DNA from: Undaria pinnatifida
Taxonomy: Eukaryota; Sar; Phaeophyceae; Laminariales; Alariaceae
DNA: 64,000 nt
NCBI GenBank assembly: GCA_012845835.1
Contig: JABAKD010000011.1
Location: 7,068,381 to 7,132,380 of the forward strand
Direction: 5' to 3'
The translations under genes and the position numbers were made by a program. Within the stretch, counting starts at the first letter, position 1; each line of letters opens with the position of its first letter. The notes under the pieces are model-generated. The model searched no databases, was not told the origin of the DNA, and saw nothing but the letters and a program-made list of their open reading frames with translations. This document shows positions 30,101 to 41,021 of this stretch, piece by piece.

Positions 30101-33009
30101 AGTCTTGTGTGCGCGCGTCTTTCTTTTGTATGGCGCACCGCTTCATCTTGAAATTCCGGAATGCCGTCTTTGCGGTCGGGGGACCTTGCAAGGCGCTCAC
30201 TGCCTCCAAACACGCGCGATTTGTCCCTCCGCCCCCCCTATTTTCACCCCTCCTCCCTCCCCCTCTTTCTTTGCTCTGTTCGCCTCCCCGCCCTACGACA
30301 CATCCGTGTCGGTGGTGTGATTCATCCGGACAACAGATCGAAATGCTTTCCAAGAAGATCCAAGCCGGCATCATCCCGTCAGCAAATTACAAGCAAGGTG
30401 GTGGTGCTGCTGCTGCTGCTGGTGCCGCTGCTGACGCTGTCGCAAATGGTACCGCACCAGCCCCCGCTGCTGCTACTCCCGCCCCTGCCGCCACCGCCTC
30501 TCCGGAGAAAGCTTCCTCTCCGGAGAAGGCTTCTTCGCCTCCACACGTCGCCGCTGCTGCAAACGACGGCGGTGGCGTTAGAGGCAATGATGACGGAGAT
30601 GCGAGCGACGGTGGCGGTCGCGTGAGCGACGAGATGTCGGCGTCAGAAACGGCTGGTGGTGACGAACCTACCCCCCCCACCGCTCACCAACCCCCGCCAG
30701 AGGTGGCCTCCTCTTCCGAGGGCTCTTCGGAGGTGGCAGGGGCTGCGGCGGTGCCAGCGCCGCCGCCGGTGGTGATGCCGGCCGGGGAAGCGGTGGAGGG
30801 GGGGATTTCGGTGATGGATGTGGTGCAGGTGGAGGCGGAGGCGGCGGCGACGGAGGGGGCGATGTCGGTGTCGGCGGTGGCAGCGGCGTTGGCGGAGGGA
30901 GAAGCGAGGGCGACGATAGAGGCGGAGATGGGGGCAGGGGGGACGGCTCCCGCAGAAGGACAAGACGGCGGAGCCGTTGACGAAGTTGGCGTTGAAGAAA
31001 ACTTGCAAGGCGCCGCTGATGCTAATGTGGCTGTGAATGCGGCTGCGGCTGCGGCTGCGGCTGCGGCTGCTGCTGCTGATGCTGATGCTACGGCTGCTGC
31101 GACGGCGGAGGCGTTGGCAGCATCGACGTCCGGCATGGATGTTGAAGAGGGAGTGAGCGGAGCGCCGGGGGATGGATATGGTGAGGGTGAACAACCATCA
31201 GCGTCAGACGAGCGGGAAAGGGGGGGGGGAGAGGGGGATGAGGATGGCGATGACATGGTCGAGGAGGGGAACGGGCGAAATGAAGAACGAATGGACGGCG
31301 CGGGGGTGGAGGCGGTGGCGGAGGTGAAAGAGGTTGCCGCGCCTCCGGAGGGGGCAGGGGATATGGAGGAGGAGGAGGAGGAGGCCGCACCTGCGCAGGG
31401 GGCTGGGGATATGGGGGAGGAGGAGGCAACGCCTGCGGAGGGGGGGGGGGGGGTTGGAGGAGGTGGCGGCGACGGAGGTCGAAGAGGTGGAGGTTAAGCT
31501 CTCCGCGTCTGAGATAAAGTCTTTTAAGGTGGGCCATGTGGTATTATTATTAGTAGTAGCAGCAGTGTAATGGCAGTAGCAGATCAAGTATTTTTAAGGT
31601 GGGTGGTGTGTACTAGTAGTCGGTGAAGTATTTCAAGGTGGACTATGTGCTATTAATAGTAGATAATGTCTTCTATAGTGGGCTGTTTGCTATAACATGT
31701 AGATCAAGCGTTCTAACGTGGGCTGTGTGCTATTAATAGCAGATCAATTTGTTCTAAAGCGAGTTTTGTGCTATTTGTAGTAGCAGTGGTCGTCGCGTTC
31801 GGTGGCGTTTACTTTAGGAGAGTTGTTTTCGTCCGGGCGGCCTTTTCTACGGCGTAGCGATTTCAATGAATACAGTAAATATGATAGCGCCTTTTCGGGC
31901 CCGAGGCTGGCTTGCTGGCGGAACGCTCCGAAGTGTGCCGCATACAGTGGTGGCCGCCTTATAGTGTCGGTATGCGCCCGCCAACAATACCGACGCCGTT
32001 AGTATACCGGACGCCGATACCATTGATTTTAGTACCGATACGGGTAGTAGTATGGCGGGTTCCAGTCGTGCCAAACGATTTCGAAACCGGCACTATATCG
32101 GGAATAGGCACTATTCAAATGGCACTATAGGAAATCCCCACCGTACACGTATGACCTAAACTTGAAATTGCGCTTGCGGGGAGGCCCAGGGGATGAGATG
32201 CCCCAGTGGGCAAGCGTTTTGCTTACTGTGGACCGAGCGTAATCCTTGTGGCCGCGTGGAAGCATCGCCGCCGCCGCCGCAGCCGTGCAAAAAGCTTCGC
32301 AAGCGTTGCACTTGTATTGTGCGAGTGGTCCCAGGGTAGCATGAGAATGACTGTGCAACCAGATTAGCAATCCCTTGGCCTAGGTATTCAACGAATACTA
32401 GTGAAACACAAGCGGTATTCAGCTCTCTGGTCTATGTGAGGAACCCCGTCAGCCGATAATGACTTGTCCAAAATGTGCTACCCATGGGGTTGGGGTTATG
32501 TTAGTGTTTAGTATTAGGCATAGCCGTACCCCTAACCCTAACCCCCACGGCTGGCGCTGGTGAAGCCCGGTCGTTTGGAAGCGGGGCGCCTGCAGCGGCA
32601 ATCGGCGCGCGATCATCCTGGGCAACGCGACGACGCAGTTGAAGCGCGCCGCCCTGTCCTGCGAGGACAGGATCCTTTGTCGTCCCCCCCTCCTTGCCCC
32701 CCCCCCCCCCCCCCCCCCCCCCCGTCTGTCGGTGCTGACGAGGTCTGTTCTTTTCGCCTCGTCTCTTTTACGTTCGTTCGACTTGAACCGCTGTACTTTA
32801 GTCGCTGCTTCCTTTTTTCTTTTGTTTTCGTTCGTTTTTCGTTCGTTTTCGAACGTGTTCGTTCATTTTCGTTCCGACATTCCATTGGCTTTTTTTTTTT
32901 GGGCGCATAGGTGGCGGATTTGAAGAAAAAGCTGGTGGAAATGAAGCTTCCCACAGATGGACTCAAGGCGGTACTCCAAGCGCGGCTGCTCCAGGCGTTC
33001 GGTTACTAA
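25870..33009 (+). CDS. SNRPA1: U2 snRNP A' protein (U2A') with C-terminal SAP-like motif
   Basis: Exons: 25870-25896, 27842-27925, 28285-28467, 28956-29117, 29528-29716, 30337-31528, 32911-33009, all phase 0. The first encodes MRLTADVIV (family start M-KLTAELI). Then come ERELDLRGYKIPMIENLG, DQFDAMDFSDNEIKKLDNFP, LILTNNK, LGDLKGLSSCTKLTMLSLL, NKQYYRLYTI, LDFQKVTVK and KTFTPG, the leucine-rich repeats and cap of U2A', which with U2B'' binds U2 snRNA stem-loop IV. About 640 aa against about 255 in human. The excess is an Ala/Glu/Gly-rich segment in exon 6 and an end reading LSASEIKSFKVADLKKKLVE then LKAVLQARL, like a SAP helix pair. Intron 4 uses a GC donor (AAG|GCGAGT). Exon 6 changes frame by one base at a 14-G run (31440-31453), probably a homopolymer error. 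Confidence 0.92.
27088..27290. repeat. (TTG)n microsatellite, about 200 bp, U2A' intron 1
   Basis: TTG triplets with TGC and GTT interruptions between U2A' exons 1 and 2. The Val, Leu or Thr homopolymer frames are artefacts. Confidence 0.95.
27978..28255. repeat. GTA/GGA/GTT triplet cluster, U2A' intron 2
   Basis: Successive GTAGTA, GGAGGA, GCAGCA and GTTGTT blocks filling the short intron 27926-28284. No coding signal. Confidence 0.85.
29150..29223 (+). repeat. AGCAGAGCAGC tandem repeat after the GC donor
   Basis: About four 18-bp units of GCAGAGCAGCAGCAGA type start about 30 bp after the GC donor of U2A' intron 4 and would be included in a retained-intron transcript. Confidence 0.8.
29860..29985 (+). 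repeat. GGTTGGGTTG pentamer repeat, U2A' intron 5
   Basis: TTGGG/GGGTT repeats separate the real exon 5 donor from its decayed copy at 29993-30058. Confidence 0.85.
29993..30060 (+). pseudogene. Decayed copy of the U2A' exon 5 / intron 5 junction
   Basis: GCAGAGCGCATCGCCGAAGCC, ATGGAGGAG and CAGTCAGTCCGAGTC repeat 29685-29740 (GCCGAGCGCATCGCCAAGGCT, GTGGAAGAG, CAGTCAGTCGGAGTC). The donor GAG|GTGAGG is GAGTTCAGC in the copy, so GT became TT. It is in intron 5, about 314 bp downstream of the real junction. Confidence 0.78.
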
Positions 33010-34600
33010 CGGTAGCGTTGTGGGGTCGCCGCATATATTGCGTCCGAATTGCTTCTTGATCCTGCCTGGCAGCTTTTTCCCCTTCTATCCGACCGTACGC
33101 GCGCGTTTAGTCTGTGGTCGTTTTGTTTTGTTTTGTGTTGGTCGTCGCGTCAGAGGTGTGAAAAGGGACAAGGGGTGGGGCGGCGCGGGGGGGGGCATTA
33201 CTCCAGCATGGATTACCCTGGCGTAAATCGCGGCATGAAAATAGCTCACGCTTCGAGGCAGAGGTTGTGCGATGGGGCGGGTAGGCGGTGGAGGGAGGAA
33301 GCAGAGAGTAGGGAGACAGAGAGAGTCTCGGTCATGTGTCGTGGGTGACGCTCATCCGTGTGACAGCATTCCGAGGTGTTTCGTTCGCTTGTTGGTTGCA
33401 CGGGCGGGCGGGTGGCCATGTGTTGCGTGTGCGCAAAGGTCGGAGCATTGCTTCGCGAGAGAACAATGATAATGGCTTATTTTCGTCTGCGTGACAGACA
33501 TAGCAGTGGTTGGTGGGAGATAGCAGCACGCCATTAACGAACATGAAGTTTGTTTGTTTTTTGCGCCAATTAATCTATCAACAGTGGTCCACGCGATATG
33601 GTACTTACGGCTCGAACTACGCCGACTGAGGACTGCTTGCAAGTGTGTCTCAAATCTACTACAACCTGTACGTTGTGCGAATAAGCCTACCAATTTTTAA
33701 AAGGGGGGATGCTGAGAGAATGACAGCGTTGTCTGCACGCTGGACGGGAAATTTTAGGGGGATTGAAGAGCTTCTCAGCTTCACCAACAAGCAACGGGGT
33801 CATTTGTGATATCAATCAGTGAAAAATTGGGATGGGATCTAGGCGACCCCTGGCCACTGACCATGACCGGAGTGATGGACATTACTTGGGGATCCCGTGG
33901 GCTCCCATGGGCTTTCCCGTGAGATCCAAACGATCCCATGAGATCCTCCCATACGAGTAGGAAATCCCATGAGGCCCGTGTTTATCTTCTGGGAAATAGA
34001 TAACAGCAGTATTGCTGTACCAGGCACAAATCATCACATGTATCCCATGGGGCATCCCGTGGGATCCCAGATCCCATCCCGCCATCACTATTTTTTTCTT
34101 CTTTTCCGCTTCCCATTTCCCATGTGTGCCCCCCAGGTACTGCAGCAGCGTGACCCTAAAACCTAAAACTACTTCGTACTTCGCACGACAGTAGTCTGTA
34201 TCGTATGCGTGACTTAACTTTGGAAGTTTGACTAGATAAGTACGGTGGCAGCCGGTCACTGGCTCATACATTTCGCGAAAGGTGGCATTTGTTCACTGGT
34301 CCAGGGCTCTATACGTACGTACGTACCCGAACATCCAACAAAAACGTGGAAATAGCTACAACCGACACCTGATTAGGCTTGTCAACCTGCATGGTGAGCG
34401 AACGGTGCAGCGCCTATCGCATTATTTTGTGGAACTCATGGAGCTTACATGGTTGGGCCCCCTCGCAGCATTCACGGCAGTGCAAACCTTCACCTTGTTG
34501 GTCACGTGGGTCGCCCTACAGATCCCCATGTCCCAGAGGGGCCTGCTGTGTAGGTACGTTTCAAAAAAACATGCTGGTATTTATTTCCGTATGTTACATC
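33010..34600. other. No gene; 3' flank of U2A' and a palindromic GATCCCATGGG region
   Basis: The U2A' 3' UTR presumably occupies the first part. At about 33835-34080 there are many copies of ATCCCATG/CCCATGGG/ATCCCGTGGG in both orientations, a likely foldback repeat. ACGTACGTACGTAC occurs at 34314-34327. Confidence 0.5.
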
Positions 34601-35799
34601 GTTCTTCGAGTTGTTGAACCCCCTTTGCCCACTCGAAGGGGAAGATACCTTGGTAGTCTCCTTCGCTCTTGAGACTGGAGGGGATGTCTTCAGACGTTTT
34701 GTGGGTCGGGAAGACGTAGGAGGTGGTCCGGTTCAAGGGAATGAAATGAGTGGGAAAACCGTGTTGTTATGACCCTCACAGTCTGGTGGAAAACAAGGCG
34801 GAAACCAAGCACTGAATCAACGTACGCTCTCGGTCTTGCAGATACCAAGAGTCTCTCTCTTACGCAGTATCTACTTTCTTCAGATACACGCCCTTTACCT
34901 ACGTCTGCTGCCGATCGTGGACCGTGGTTCCGTCTTCGGTCTGGTTACGTTCTACGAAGTACTCAACTAGATTCCTGTACGATGATTGCCCGACCATTTG
35001 CCCAACCGTGCTACTACTCTATGCTGCACTACTAGCCTTCTGTACCCCGGTGTCTCTCGTCCGACAGCAGTCAGTTTCATGTTAGCTTCCCTTTCCGAAT
35101 TGGCGCAGCGTCACTCGTCGTGTGGCCCCGGTGGCCATGGTCTGCGTCCCCTAGTCCCGAACTCCGAACTGCCTGGCAATTGTACTTTGAACCAATCTCA
35201 CCACAATAGCCCACCTTGGTCCGCCATCACCACATAAAGGGCTTGCGGTGGAACAACTCTCATATGAGGTTGCGTATCGCAGGGACTACATTACCGCCAT
35301 ACCAAAACATGCCAGAAAATAACAGCAACCCCCGAGGAATAAAATTCCGGTACGCACCTGTATTACCATTCTCGTAGAACGAAAAGCCAAATACACTCTA
35401 TGTACCCTGATTGCTTCATGCTGAAAGGTACTCATTTCTGTATTGCGGCCCCCCGCCCCACGAAGTTAACTTGCACCATGGTCTTGTTCCTCTGTACCGT
35501 AACCTCCGATACCCCCAACACGTTCTTACTGAGAATGCACCCCGCCCGCCCCCCCTAAGTTAACCTGCAGAATGGTCTTGTTTCTCTGCCTGCAACCCCC
35601 CCTGCCCCCCGAGTCTCCTCTCCTCTACTCTAACCAGGGTGTGTAGTTCATCGGGCTTCTCGTTCGCTGACGAATGCACCAGCACCAAGATCCTCGCCCC
35701 TCGCTTAACGGTCCTTTGGTAGATGAACGTTGCATTGCTTCCCCAGGTCCAGCATCCTAATGTTATGATGTAAACTTTTGCGGTCCGCGTCCTCCGCTA

Positions 35800-36715
35800 A
35801 TCCCACCACCCTCGGCAGCTGCAGTCCTGTGTGGGTCGTTTAAACACAGATGTATGAACCAACGATGTCAGGTAATTACAGACTCGGCTTCTCTCTGTCG
35901 TCACAATACACAATATATCCTGTCGGCACATGTCTCTCGCATTTTCACGGGCAATAACTCGCTTAGCTACTTGGACTCTGTACCAACGATATCGTTTTGT
36001 CTCTCTGACTTGCACGGGTTCTCTCGCCCAGTATCTGTTTCCGTACTGCGTTGAATCCTCATGCCCCCACGTGGGGCGCTCTATCTAGCTCATCCCAGTA
36101 CGAGCAATAGTTCACTGCGATTTTGCCACCCAGGCCCCTCGTCAGTCGATGCTTCGTTAGTGTTCGAGGCCTCACGCGATGTGTGTCTAGCTCTGCGGTC
36201 ACATCGTCAATCGTTAGGTGAAACGAGGGCAAAATCTCCAAGTATTTGTTGAGAGCGCAGTTGCTCATGGCCCATGTCAAAAATGTCGGCGCGGTCTCTC
36301 TTACGTGGGGATTAAAACATTTCTTGCACCGCTGTTCCGACACCAGCGCATTTATCCTGCGTTGGCCGGGTTCATCTATAGTCAGTATTCAATGCTTTCA
36401 GCTTTGGTCTAATCTCACGTCCGTCGTCTATTTTACCTGGTCCTACGAATAACATCTTATACGGACGTATGAACCTGTTCGACAGTTAGTTGGCTAGTTT
36501 ACGGACCAGTGCAAACGCCTTCTTCACTTTCGAGCTGCCCTCAGCCGGCTTTATCACATGTTCCCCTCATCCCGTGATGGTAGTATGGTTCTCATACGCC
36601 CACACGCCGTCTCCTATTGAAACCTTCGGTTTGTTGTTTACAATTTTCTCGATCACATCATTTATTTGCGGTTCATCGGGCGGTATCCAAGGTTGTCGAT
36701 TATTATCTTAGAAGG
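35800..36715 (-). pseudogene. Broken Ty3/gypsy-like pol 3' end (integrase C-terminus and chromo-like segment)
   Basis: Read on the minus strand from 36715: an integrase C-terminal-like piece with VSIGDGVWAY and HVIKPAEGS, then (frame change) PYKMLFVGPGKIDDGRE, then a frame from 36343 to 36059 with EQRCKKCFNPH, FHLTIDDV, GKIAVNYCSYWDEL. This order (fold of integrase end, then a chromodomain-like 'I.VLY..YWDEL') is typical of plant and algal Ty3/gypsy elements. Several stops and shifts separate the pieces. Confidence 0.5.
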
Positions 36716-36814
36716 TAGTGGCGTGAAAACCAAAGAGAGAAAAGGGACCACCCCCATTACCTAGGTTGGATGCGAGATAGGCAGGTGCGAGCGTACAACT
36801 TGGTACATACAAGA

Positions 36815-37250
36815 GAAGGACCGGCTAACGGAAGCGATTTGCCAAGCCGCAAATTATGAGATCAAGAATATTGTGAACAGCGAATCGAGGGTTGCAATAG
36901 GAGACAGGGTGTGGGTGTGTGACGACCATAGTACCAGCACCGGTGGAGGGAAACATGTGATACAGCCGGCTGAGGGCAGCTGGTGAAGGCGTTTGCACTG
37001 GTCAGTAAACCAGAGAACTGCTGTTGGACAGGTCCATACAAGGTTTTATTCGCAGGACCAGGTAAAACGGATGACGGGCGTGAGGTTGGACCAAGCTACG
37101 AAATATTACGAGGGTATTGGGTACTGACTGTAGATGGGCCCGGTCATTGCGGGATAACCCCCTCCCTCCTTACGCCCCCTTTTGATTCACCTGATTTTGT
37201 GGGACTCATTTTCTTTGTGTTGTCAACCTCCTATAATGGCAGTTGTTAAG
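36815..37250 (+). pseudogene. Second integrase C-terminal fragment, opposite orientation
   Basis: Plus strand reads RVAIGDRVWV, KHVIQPAEGS, a stop and frame change, then KAFALVSKPENCCWTGPYKV and LFAGPGKTDDGREVGPSYE. It is clearly homologous to the minus-strand fragment at 36345-36715, so two copies of one coding segment lie head to head about 100 bp apart. Both are broken. Confidence 0.5.
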
Positions 37251-37254
37251 GTTT

Positions 37255-37665
37255 TAGTGAGGTATTAGTCCGTGTGACCACTTGCATAATGAGGTATTAG
37301 TCCGTGTGACCACTTGCATAAGGTTCACCAATAGCTTACCCAAACTAAGCCTTATAATACTCTCCCTCCCTGAAACGGCGGGATAGCAGGTCGGCCGGAT
37401 ATACGGGCGGACGTGTCAATAACCAAGAGGTTTCATTTCCTGGGGATACCGCCGGGGAGAGCATTTTTCAAGTTCGACATACGCGTAGAGAAAGTCTGAA
37501 AAAGTTTATTATTGTGGATGGTGGGAATCGAACCCACGATCCAAAAACCCACGGTCCTGCCGGCGACGTCATTTGTTAGGAATTAGTGGGGTGTATCAGT
37601 CCGTTTGACCACGTGCAAAAGGTTGACCAATAGACTAGACTAATAGATGACCCAAACTACGCCTC
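37255..37665 (+). repeat. Direct repeats 'AGTCCGTGTGACCACTTGCA'
   Basis: GAGGTATTAGTCCGTGTGACC then ACTTGCATAA occurs twice in tandem (37259-37322). A longer copy, with GGTT.ACCAATAG and ACCCAAACTA, begins at about 37578. These units flank a tRNA-3'-like sequence at 37512-37548. Confidence 0.7.
37512..37548 (-). repeat. tRNA 3'-half-like sequence
   Basis: The plus strand reads TGGATGGTGGGAATCGAACC CACGATCC; the minus strand gives a T-arm GTGGGTTCGATTCCCAC and an acceptor-like 3' end. No matching 5' acceptor strand or D-arm is present, so it is not an intact tRNA gene. It could be a retroelement primer-binding site or a tRNA-derived repeat end. Confidence 0.45.
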
Positions 37666-38786
37666 ATAACAGTGTACGCCAGCTACGTAGTTTTGTCGTG
37701 CAGTTGACGGCGCCACTCTGAGGGGAAGAGACCTTGGAGATCTCCTTCGCTCTTGAGGCTGGAGGGGATGCCTTCAGATGTTTAATTGATTCGGGAAGAC
37801 GTGGGCAGTGGTCCGGTTCAAGGAGATGAAAGAAGTGGGAAAAGTGTTCATTATTGCTACTCTATTCTCACATTCCCGTGGGGTAGAAAACAAGGCGGAA
37901 ACCAAGCACTGCATCAGCGCGACTCGAGTAGCTACCCAGTATCTACGGTGTGTACCTCAGCTACACGCCTTCTACCTACGTCTGCTGTCGACCGTGGATT
38001 GTCAGGTACCGTGTCAGCCTCCCTCTAGTAATTGTGCGATCGTGCCGCGAATGTGACGTTGGTTACTGTACCTGGTACAGCAGTAATAGATTCCTGTCAT
38101 CATACAACTCTAATAGATTCTCGTACGGAGGGGCGAGGTTAACAAAGTCGGCGTTCTGCAGATGGACGAAAACTGGTACACAAACGAAAGTGTATGGAGC
38201 TTTTTTTACCCGGATCCCCAGGAGGATAGAAAAAAAAATAAAAAAAAAGATGATTGCCCACGCGGTCTATGTGCGGTATGTACAATCTTACTATTCTATG
38301 CTGCACTAGCTTTCTCTACCCCAGTGTCTCTCGTCCGACAGGACTCGTACAGCGATTTCACGTTAGTTTCCCTTACCTCATTTGCCCAGCTCCACATGGT
38401 CAGTTTCCATGGGGGCCTGGGGCTGGCGCGCTGGATCTGCTTGCTGGATATTGGTTCATCCCCTAGTCCCAAACACCGAACTGCCTCGCAACAACATCGA
38501 AACCCAATCTCACCTCGACCACACCCAAATGCCTTCTCTCAGAAGTAGGGACGAGGATCGCAGGAGGCAGATACATATTTCGCTGCCGAAGATCTGTCCA
38601 CATCTCCTGTTGCTCGACGTTTTTTAACTCGTCGGTGAATTGCAACGTGGCGAGGCTGGCCCTGAGGCGGCTATCTATTCAAGCTCTCTTTTTTTCGCTC
38701 GCGGATCAAATCGAACCAACTGACTTGCTGTGGCCGTTGTGGTCGAGGGAGTTGGGTTGCTCGCGGAGTGGCGCAGCAAGGAGATC

Positions 38787-38867
38787 ATGGACGGACTAGT
38801 ACAGAGACTCAAGATTGTGCTGGACAAGATAACGGCTGCTAGGGCCCGACTAATCGCCTCTGCGAAG
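38787..38867 (+). CDS. Candidate first exon of an unidentified gene
   Basis: ATG at 38787 opens MDGLVQRLKIVLDKITAARA and ends LIASAK|GTGAGC in phase 0, as most introns here do. The frame is open upstream to a stop near 38722. It is an amphipathic-looking segment of 27 residues. No downstream exon was recognised, and an element with long inverted arms begins 750 bp later, so it may be a disrupted gene or part of the retroelement region. Confidence 0.27.
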
Positions 38868-39499
38868 GTGAGCACGATATATATATAATAGAGGCAGTAT
38901 GACACTGCCGCATCGCTGCTGTAACCCATCCTGTGCTCCGAGCTGCAAGCGAGGGGCGCCCATTCTGCTTCCCTGTCGCCTTTTCTCAGTATATATGACC
39001 CTCAGCACGCTATATATACCCGGTATAGTGGCTGAGTACGTGTACGAGGTACTGCTGTATAATATCAGGAACACTTTAATGCCCGTTTTTGTAGTGATCT
39101 CTAGGTCAGTGCCTCATTGTCCCAATTGTCAATGATCTATTCTGTTGTTCTTCCTGTGTACGTTTCCCTTCCCCCTGCGTTCCTGTTTCCCTCTCTTTCC
39201 AGCTTGTTTCCTTTTTTTTTTTTTTTTTTTTATCCTCCGGCGGATGGGGAAAAATAAAGCTTTAGCTCACCACACTTCCACGTATTTTCATACCCTCGTG
39301 TGTCGATTTAACTCAGTTGCTTTCGCAGCCCAACGCCAGCTTGTTTCCTTTTCGTTTTTTCATCTTTTTTTTCCTCCTGTAAATAAATAATCCGATGTGC
39401 TGGCTTGCTTGTGTTTTACCCAACACGTTAATGTCTTCATCAGGGCTCACTGCAGGAGTAATGCTTGTTACCACTAGTGATTACGTTTTGCCTCATGAA

Positions 39500-39612
39500 A
39501 AACTTACTTGAAACGAGCGACCGGTGTATCACGCAGCTTGCAAAGACGAGCATAGACACTAAAATCTGTCGAACTCACAGCTGACTTTAGTAATAGAATA
39601 ATTTTATAAAAG
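39500..39612 (+). repeat. Hairpin repeat family, copy 2
   Basis: TATCACGCAGCTTGCAAAGA, CGAGCAT, then TGTCGAACTCACAGCTGAC. It directly precedes the left arm of the element at 39619-40893; copy 3 follows the right arm. Confidence 0.7.
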
Positions 39613-39618
39613 TGCCGG

Positions 39619-40893
39619 CGACAGAAAGCGGTATACCGCAACCATTGCGCGCCACCATGCGGTACAGCAGAATACACCTAGATTTTTGACCCCGATCCGC
39701 GACGCTGATTGGTCAACTCAGCCTCGTACCGATGTTTGACACCAACCCCTTGCGGTACCTCGTACCGCGGCTTTTCAGCTCGGCCGTCACCGCTTTCTGA
39801 CGTGACCCACACCGCTTTCTGTCGGAAAATATACCATGCGGACCGACTCGGGAAACCTCACGTCCCGCACTCTTTCAAATTCCGACCGAATCTCAACCAT
39901 GGGCGTCACGTCATGTAGATTGCATGGCTACAATACTACATATGTAGAAGTCCATGCAGAAGACTACATGTAATAATATGCTCCCGATTATTTCAAGGTC
40001 CACATTTCAAAAGTCGAACAAGCCGTTGTTTTCGTACATGACCACAGTGTACGACTACAGATGGCGCCATCTTAAGGATATACTATTTTTTTGCCCGAGG
40101 CTCGGTTCTTGCTCTTCTTTTTATTCAATGGGGCATCTTTTATACGGAGTAGGTTTTAGTATATGGGTAGTGTATAATATGTTGTTTTCCGGGCATCTCA
40201 AGCGAGCCCAAGCCAATGGTAAGTGGTGGCGTCCTCTGCCTGCGTGGATTTCAACAGAATGCGGTGTACAAATGCGCAAGGCGAACGAGAGATTGGTGTG
40301 TGTGCATCGTCAGAGTCGATGGTGGCGCCATCGGTAGCTAGGATTTCAATAGAATGCGGTGTACGAACGCGCAAGGCGGACGCGAGGTGGTGTATTTGTG
40401 GGCCAAGAGAGTCGCGCGCGTGAAGCGGGACTGTCACTCCCCCTTAGTCCTTTTGTCCCACCCCTTTCTCCGCCGTTTATACATACATACGTGTACGTGG
40501 GGTGTGCGAGCCGTCTATGGTTGAGCAGCGGTTCGTGCTGTGTGCCGAAGGGGTGTTGCAATGATTGCTCTGAAGGAATCCGAGATATGAATGCGCGCAG
40601 TTCTATGCATACATGTACTACATGACGTGGCTCCCATGGTTGAAATTCGGTCGGAATTCAAAAGGGTGTGGGGCGTGAAGAGCCTCGGGCAAATTCGGTC
40701 CTCATGGTATATTTCCCGACAGAAAGCAGTATGGGTCACGTCAGAAAGCGGTGCCGGCCGAGCTGAAAAGCCGCGGAAACCGGTACGAGGCTGAATTGAC
40801 CAATCAGCGTCGCGGATCGGGATCAAAAACCTAGGTGTATTCTGCTGTACCGCGCGGTGGCGCAGAATGACTGCGGTTTACCGCTTTCTGTCG
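39619..40893. mobile_element. Element with about 300-bp terminal inverted repeats
   Basis: Left arm 39619-39925 starts CGACAGAAAGCGGTATACCG. The reverse complement of the right arm (40607-40893) starts CGACAGAAAGCGGTAAACCG. Both then share CGGTACAGCAGAATACACCT, GATCCGCGACGCTGATTGG, CGGCTTTTCAGCTCGGCC, ACCGCTTTCTGACGTGACCC and CGACCGAAT.TCAACCATGG. The 680-bp centre carries two copies of CAATAGAATGCGGTGTAC... (about 40243-40300 and 40341-40400) but no transposase. Single-strand folding would give a very long hairpin. Confidence 0.8.
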
Positions 40894-41021
40894 TCTGCCC
40901 TGTATAAAATCCGTCTGCCCTGTATATAATTCATTCAATCGGCCGTACTCACTGCTGACGTTTTTCAATTTTTGATAAAATCTTTACACCATGGGAGTCA
41001 CATGTATTCAAAGGTTAATAC

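Larger units (their letters stand above)
34610..38540. mobile_element. Decayed LTR-retrotransposon region
   Basis: Two long diverged direct repeats, about 34612-35225 and 37712-38535, share AGTCTCCTTCGCTCTTGAG (AGATCTCCTTC in copy 2), GAAGACGT.GG..GTGGTCCGGTTCAAGG, AACAAGGCGGAAACCAAGCACTG, GATGATTGCCC, CTATGCTGCACTA and GTGTCTCTCGTCCGACAG. They are 3.1 kb apart and bracket fragments with Ty3/gypsy-like integrase C-terminal sequence. The repeats may be old LTRs or duplicated internal sequence: I see no clear TG..CA ends or target duplication. Stop codons and frame changes show that no part is functional. Confidence 0.5.

Noticed and set aside
29836-31497. Single 553-codon plus-strand frame as an independent gene
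   Set aside because: Its first part is intron 5 of the U2A' gene. Only sequence from the CAG acceptor at 30336 continues the U2A' protein.
32520-32545. CCCCTAACCCTAACCC as an interstitial telomere
   Set aside because: Only two to three units, too short to distinguish from chance in C-rich DNA.
32560-32690. Extra U2A' exon in the last intron
   Set aside because: No frame joins exon 6 to the last exon through it without breaking the SAP motif, and splice sites are poor.
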